A model generated the notes under the pieces. That model saw only the letters and a list, made by a program, of their open reading frames with translations. It made no database searches and had not been told where the DNA came from. From Chromera velia (taxonomy: Eukaryota > Sar > Chromeraceae): a stretch of 64,000 bases of DNA. Every line of letters starts with the position of its first letter. The stretch's first letter is position 1. Position numbers and translations under genes: made by a program. Shown piece by piece: positions 58,301 through 64,000 of the stretch. The DNA lies in assembly GCA_018398765.1 (NCBI GenBank), contig JAHBMJ010002850.1, positions 19,469 to 83,468 on the forward strand. The letters run 5' to 3'.

Positions 58301-61300
58301 ATTATGGATTATGGGTGACATGCACGAGAAAGGAATTGCAGAAAAAAGAGTTCAGGCCCAACATTCGCAGCTCAGGATAATGATGCAGACAGACTTTAAG
58401 ACAAACAGACATCAGTAGCGAGCACGTCAGTCTAGCATACCCCCACCTCAATGGACGGTGTGCCGTTCCCCTCGGACACAGCTAGACACATCCTTCTGTC
58501 TGTATGCACATATATACAAAAACTGTACGTACACATTTCTTTGCCCACCTGCATCGTCCAAGGCCCCCGCATTGATTGCTGCCAGACACATGGCAGAGTC
58601 GGATGTGTACACCCCACACCCAACCACCCGGATGTTATCGCTCTGGCCGATGCACCCGGAGGGGCACAGAATCATGTGGGCTTCTGCACGCACGAGACAT
58701 GCACAGGCAGAAATTAAGAGGGGGGAACCAGGGGAGTCAGAGGGAGAGTCGCGAACGAACATTCAGCATGCTGATGTGGAAGCGAGCAAGAAAGAAAGGA
58801 AAGGGAGAAAGGCAGGATAGGATGGTAAAATGTGCCTTTCCCGTTCAAAGAAAATCTACATTTGAACAACAGAGCAAAGCTGAAGGGATCCAAAATCAGC
58901 CGAAAGAGGCAATCAGAAGGAATTCTTTTGTGATTGATGTATGTGTGTGTGGTGATGACACAAGGTTCCTTTCTTGCTCTTTGTTGCAAAGCTAGGCCTT
59001 TAGAGGACACTCCAGACAGAGAGAAGAAGATCCAGCGCATCGAGTGAACACACAAAGAAACTGACGGTAATCAAAACCAAAGGCTGAGTTGTACGTCGTC
59101 GTACAGGAGACCTCCGTTGTTCCTCCTGCGCACGTGCAGTTGTTATGGGAGGAAGCATAAATGAATAAGGGTCTTTTACGATTCCAGACAAAGACAGAAC
59201 GAGGAAGAGAAAGCAGAAAAGAGAGGCCTGCAGCAGACAGTCTCCTTCCTATGCGTCGATTGGCTGCTAGAGCCAACTCTGATGATCACAGTCGAGCTCC
59301 TCTAATGGTATGTTGGCGCTTTTACGCAATTAATCGTCGCGAAAATGGATCGAATCAATTTATTGGGCTCATTCTGGAACACTCTCACATGAATCAACAG
59401 ATCGATCACACAGAATTCAATCGACAAGTGGACAGTCAGTTTACCACCATACTCGTCAGTCCACTCAGCCGACAGCTAGACGGACCTTCAGACTCTCTTC
59501 CCAGCCATGCTCGCTCCCCGACCTTCACACAGAACCTGATCGAGGGCAATTGTAAACATGAGGAAGGATCGATGGATGGATGGATTGGCCAAATTGCTCC
59601 CTTAATTCGACAATTAACAAAAGAAAGCCGTCTACATGCAATCAGACCCATGCAGTCATCATCAACAGGCTGCCGCCAACGGAACGAGAATAGTCCTCGA
59701 AATGATTGCTTGAGAGACAGACAAAAACTTTTCCTTCTGCTGAATCGGTCGTGGGGGGGGAGGGGAAGACAAAGAACAGACACCCGACACCTCAAAGCCC
59801 TAAGTAAATGACACCACAAAAAGAAACGATCCTCTGTGGAGAACGGCCTTACAACTGCCATTCTCGTGTCTCGTGAATGTCTCGAGAGATCCAGAAGAGC
59901 CTTCAGAAAAGAGCGCTTTCAAATGAACAAAAATAATAGACAGTAACCGCTGTGCAGTGCAGAAAGAAGGAGAAGAAAGGGAAGGAGCACATCAGACCGA
60001 CCACTGCTTGGAAGTGGGCACGTAGACGGGCATGGCAGAGTTATACCCCTGTGCACATGTTCTGTATTTCAGAGGAAACACCGAGTCCCCAGCCTGCACT
60101 CATTTTCGTACAGAATTCTTTTTCATTCAGCCTGCACTCATTCAAATGAATGCAAAACTTCAGAGGAAACACCGAGTCCCCAGCCTGATCGATCGTTCGT
60201 ACACACGTTAGCCATTCCCCGTATAAACATGTACATACATACACACTTATGCATGCACACACATACATACACATACTTCTATGCACGCATACACATGCAT
60301 ATAACACATACACATACACACTCATTACTCACTGGACTGCACTCTACTTGAAAGGGTAAACGGAGTCTCCTGCCTGCCTTAGTTGAGGCGGAGCTAGTGA
60401 GTGCGGCATGGAGAGAGACACGTGATCGATCGATCGATCGATTAGGGGTAGTGCATACAAACAAATGCCTTGGTGTAGTGCAATGGCAACAATTTGGCTT
60501 TGAAGTATCAAAGACAAGCGGAACGTATGCGCTGACCTGTAGCGCGATGGCAAACCCCATATAAAGTAAAGCAGAGGCACCCGCAATGTCGAGGAGCTGC
60601 GTGAGTCACACACGTGCAGACAGAAAGAAAGAGGAAAATAATGACATCCAATGCATTTCCTTATGAGCTGATTCGTCTCGTAAGCTCACATTGAAATCAG
60701 AAAACAAAAAAGGAATAATCGAATTGTTAGATGGAACAGCAGAACCACGCGCGCGACAGTACGAAGGACTGAAAAACGGACCATAAACACATTCATACAC
60801 AAAGAAAGAGACGCGGGGGGGGGGGGAAGAGGGGGCTGTATCTCTTTTTCTTTCCTCCAACTTTTTTTTCTTAATTTTCTTTGCTTGTCCCTCTTCCTGT
60901 TCTTGTTCCCTTGAAAAAAAGGTACACAGACATGCACGCATGCAGACAGATGGACAAGTCCCGTACTTCATCAGCCCACCCACCCACCCACCCACCCACC
61001 CACCTACCGTGTTCCAATGCGCTTTCCTCTCAGACCCGTCAGCAGGAAGGTAGAACCGGACCCACCAAGCCCACAGCGAGACGGAAAACGCGCAGAGGAG
61101 AGAGGCCGCTAGACAGAGACCCCCTCGAACAAGACCTTCTCCTGCTGATGCAAACCACTGGAGGCAGGCATGCAGCAGATGCGAAGAAAGTCATGCAAGC
61201 AATCTTCGCAGCAAGGGCGTTTCTGTTCTTATCTCACCTGATCTGTAAGCCAGTAAAAGACTCATCAGTCAGTCAGCAAGTGAATCCAGTTACTACAAGA

Positions 61301-62455
61301 TTGAGCAACGGGGATAAAAAGTAAACGAACAGAACTAAAAAAAAGTGCATGGTGCAAGGAAAATGGAGAGAACTGAGGTCAGATAAAGAAGAACAAAAAG
61401 AATATTCGAGCAGGAAGACCATCGAAGGAATTGACAGAGTGGCTGTCCAATCTCAAAAGACCAAAATGAAAGAAAAGGAGAAACAACCGCCAAAACTCAC
61501 CGCCAGCATCACCCCCACCCCACTGGGAATCGTGCCAAGAAAAATTCGCACTGTCAGCCACCGCCTGCATTGAAGGGGAGAACCAGAAGGACCGCCGGAC
61601 GGCACAGAGAGAGAGCATTGAAGGGACATGTGATAGAGAACAAAAGAGAGAGAGAGAAAACACAGAACGGAAACCCAAAAGTAGCAGCTTGCGCTCTGCT
61701 GCCATCCTCTCTCAGACTGCAGCTAAAAAAAAGGAGCTTCGTCTCTCTAAGATCAAAGTCCTTGTAATTTTCTCGATGAAAAATGCCGCCATGTATCAAA
61801 AAACGAAGTGGGACCGGAACAGCGTGACTATGATTGTCTTGCAAGAGGACATCCATACAATGAAAGGAGTCGCACAGAGAAAAAAAGGAGACAGCTGACT
61901 CCATCCGTTCTTTCTTACACACGGATACTTTTAAATGAATAGGATGGGTCTGCAGCCTGTCTCTCTGTGTGTCCTGTCTGTCTGTCTGTCTGTCTGTCTG
62001 TCTGAGAGTCTGTCTGTCTGTCTGTCTGTCTCTCTGTGTGTCCTGTCTGTCTGTCTGTCTGTTTGGCTGACAAATTCCCGACGGCTCTCTGAGTTACTTC
62101 ATCTACCAGGCGGGATGTCTGGAGAGCGTCTTTATTTTCTATTCCGTATATGAATACGGCACACATCGAAGCAAAAGTGCAGAGGTACTTCTGTAGACAA
62201 TCAGGAATTCATTCAACCCATGCGACATTACCAAAACCTCCCAGACAAATGGACGTGAAGTTTTCTGAATGGGCAGAAGGGCTTTCCTTCCCGGCACAAA
62301 TTCCTTCAACTGAGCTGGCTCAAATCATTTAATCCACTGCAATTCGCCTGACCGACCGACCTTGCCCACTCGACCACGAAGTAATACCCTAAATACGCAC
62401 CCCCTACACGCCCCCTGCCCGCAATAAGTCCCAAAACAACAGTCACCCTGCAGGT

Positions 62456-62489
<34 letters not shown>

Positions 62490-62779
62490 AGACAGTTACA
62501 CATGCCCACACACCTTTGTATACAAATGGACACACACATGTACACCTGTAGGTACACAGAGGACAGACCAATCCATCGCTATGCAGGCAGGCAGCCCAAC
62601 AAGGATCTTTTGATTCAGACCGGATGTGAAGGAGAAGTCTGTCTTTGGTCGAGGGAGGTCCGTTTCCTCGCTAGAAAAAGCAGGAGAGAAAGAAAGAAAG
62701 AAGGAAAGAAAGAATGAATGAATGAATGAAAGAAAAAAAAAAAAAGAGAGAGAGAGAGAGNNNNNNNNNNNAACAGACA

Positions 62780-62845
<66 letters not shown>

Positions 62846-64000
62846 AGGCCCTCAAAAGTCCCCCCCACTGACCACAGAGCCCCCGAGATCGCCGCCCCTC
62901 CCACCAAGATCTCCATCGACGGTCTCAAAATCCGCAGAGACGCCGAGAAGAGATCGTACGGAGTAGCCACGCCTGCGTAGTACTGCACGCACGCAAAAGA
63001 AAAAAGGAGACAGGGAGGGAGGGCACGCACTTCCAGTCTTCCTTACTTTCGACTTGATGCGCCTCTATGCTCTTCAAATGGCATTTCTATGCCCAGCGTA
63101 TTGATGAAGTGCTTTGATGACCTCAAGAAGGAGTGTGGACCATTTCTTTCTCCTACATACTTCAGGAAAGAAGAAATTCCGGGAACAAGTCTCATTCTGG
63201 ATATGCGCGCATGTCTCAGTGTGTGTGTGAGAGAGAAGTCGAGAGAGAGCAGGGATTGAGAGAAATCTAGAGACAGCACCGGCTTCGCTACTGACCATGC
63301 CCAACAATGTGCAGACGACCGCAATTTCCGCAAAACCGAAAAGCAAAAGAATGATGACCGCCTGCAGTCCTGTAAACCAATTTGCTCGGACCTCCCTCGC
63401 CCTCTTGACTGTCGCATCCACATGAGATTTATACTGGGACTCCTGCACGCTCAAATTCTTCAATCTTTGTCGCGTTAATTTCTTTCTTTCTCCCTCAGTC
63501 TCCTCATCCTTTCTCCCTATACTTCTCCCCTGAAGCCCCCCCCCTTCTTCCAGTCCGTCCATCTCTTCATCGTCACTCGCTTCCTTCCGCTCCATCCGTA
63601 GAGACGCCAAGACCTGTGACAACGCCTTCTGCCGTGTGCGGTCGTCATCTCTCCCTTCTTCAGAGAACATCTCTCTCGCATCGTCATCCTCGTCAGTCTC
63701 GTCCTCCTTCTCATCCTCCCCCTCATTGCCGTCTCCCTCGCCCCTCACCGGATCCACTACCGACTGTTGAAGGTTCTCCTCCATGTCGTCAATACGGTCA
63801 TCCAACCGTGCCTGTTGGCTCTTGTGGGTCTTCGGGCCGAGTCGGACGCTCCTTCCGGATCTGGAGACCGAAGACAAATTCGTGGAAGAGCGTGCGATCC
63901 CCGGCGTCACAGGACGGGAGCCGGGGTCCGACAGAGCCTGTCCGATCATCATGGCGTCCGTGGGGGGGGAGAGGAAGTTCCGGGGGTCCGGAGGCCCGCC
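55359..64000 (-). CDS. LCCL-domain multipass membrane protein, 5' end at or beyond the window edge
   Basis: The gene reads leftwards. The first exon (ATG at 63,952, frame open to 64,000) encodes an acidic N-terminus and a first membrane segment (LQAVIILLLFGFAEIAVV, about 63,370-63,300). Further exons: PYDLFSASLRILRPSMEILV (62,981-62,845), VTVVLGLIAGRGRVGGAYLG (about 62,450-62,365), VRIFLGTIPSGVGVMLA (about 61,555-61,500), LCAFSVSLWAWWVRFYLPAD (about 61,110-61,012), LLDIAGASALLYMGFAIALQ (about 60,600-60,540), AGDSVYPFK, AGDSVFPLKYRTCAQGYNSA (60,096-60,000), GGTTEVSCTTTYNSAF (about 59,130). The LCCL domain follows: ILCPSGCIGQSDNIRVVGCG, VYTSDSAMCLAAINAGALDD (58,710-58,555), RIVDSFK, and GASDYNAFTFDKGDYR (about 57,171-57,123). 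LCCL modules are extracellular and occur in secreted and membrane proteins of apicomplexans. C-terminal exons: SKVTLDDYGDSGVIESK, DASSAFLWMRSAVDPSELHG and the last exon 55,508-55,359. Several small exons are not phase-checked. Confidence 0.7.
55861..56219. repeat. 58-bp minisatellite carrying a 3' splice site
   Basis: Units start at 55,861, 55,919, 55,977, 56,035, 56,089, 56,147 and 56,205 (spacing 58 except one of 54). On the minus strand each holds CTTCCTTCCTTCTCCTGAG then ATCGATGCATC, which is the acceptor plus the first bases of the exon encoding EIDASSAFLW. The functional junction is the copy at 55,861-55,880. Confidence 0.93.
60068..60187 (-). repeat. Duplicated 3' splice junction with an AGAATTCT insert in the LCCL gene
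   Basis: TTCAGAGGAAACACCGAGTC and CCCAGCCTG occur together at 60,068-60,096 and 60,159-60,187. In gene sense this is CAG plus the exon start AGDSVFPLK. The insert holds TACAGAATTCTTT (AGAATTCT at 60,112-60,119) and a third partial copy of the junction (CAGCCTGCACTCATT). Confidence 0.92.
60962..61004. repeat. (CCCA)n microsatellite
   Basis: Short tetranucleotide run directly at the donor of the exon encoding WAWWVRFYLPAD. Confidence 0.9.
61977..62065. repeat. (CTGT)n microsatellite
   Basis: Tetranucleotide tract in an intron of the LCCL gene. Confidence 0.95.
62690..62845. repeat. Compound (GAAA)n-(GAAT)n-(GA)n-(CA)n-(GA)n microsatellite with an assembly gap
   Basis: Positions 62,761-62,771 are 11 Ns inside the repeat, so the true length is unknown. 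It is intronic in the LCCL gene. Confidence 0.97.

Noticed and set aside
6519-60119. EcoRI (GAATTC) cloning or ligation artefact explaining AGAATTCT between repeats
   Set aside because: Many other GAATTC sites have no flanking repeats, and the conserved sequence extends beyond the site (TCATACAG, TGTATGAGAATAA). A ligation artefact would not give this.
62761-62771. Run of N bases as a biological feature
   Set aside because: It is an assembly gap inside a microsatellite.

Overview
The window looks like nuclear DNA of a compact but intron-rich alveolate protist. My best guess is a chromerid alga such as Chromera velia; this is inferred from gene content and style and is not proven by any single marker. 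Reasons: protein genes cut by many short introns full of CT, GT, GACT and CATT microsatellites, an LCCL-domain membrane protein, a class I sirtuin, an organelle-type MnmE GTPase, and blocks of AT-rich repeat DNA between gene-rich blocks near 50-55 percent GC. The standard genetic code fits every gene model.

Layout. 1-1,900: microsatellite-rich DNA with no gene I can support. 1,900-6,470: AT-rich repeats with a MITE-like element and a retroelement tail. 6,558-15,578 (-): a 13-exon DUF4139 protein carrying a complete ubiquitin domain inside its reading frame. 16,320-19,888 (+): folylpolyglutamate/dihydrofolate synthase. 20,000-22,380: AT-rich intergenic DNA with hairpins and a BED zinc-finger fragment. 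22,382-24,386 (-): sirtuin with an acidic insert in its zinc ribbon. 26,024-27,646 (-): inosine-uridine-type nucleoside hydrolase. 28,220-28,292 (-): tRNA-Thr(AGT). 28,832-34,554 (+): orphan multipass membrane protein with a 28-bp minisatellite in one intron. 36,371-42,740 (+): MnmE/TrmE, 11 exons, 678 residues. 44,399-46,004 (-): orphan membrane protein. 46,962-50,739 (+): protein with two HMG boxes and a lysine/glutamate-rich tail. 52,301-54,563 (+): orphan multipass membrane protein. 55,359 to the window end (-): LCCL-domain membrane protein, open at its 5' side.

There is no operon-like logic. These are unrelated housekeeping genes (folate, tRNA wobble modification, chromatin, nucleoside salvage, deacetylation) beside several alveolate-style membrane proteins. 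The unifying feature is structural. In gene after gene a short stretch spanning an exon-intron junction, or in one case the coding end, occurs two or more times. At five loci the copies are separated by a short insert with the palindromic core AGAATTCT. I found that core nowhere else in the window. In addition, 17 of 32 phase-checked 5' splice sites read GTCNG, with a C at intron position +3. These patterns and the embedded ubiquitin are the main candidates for something undescribed.
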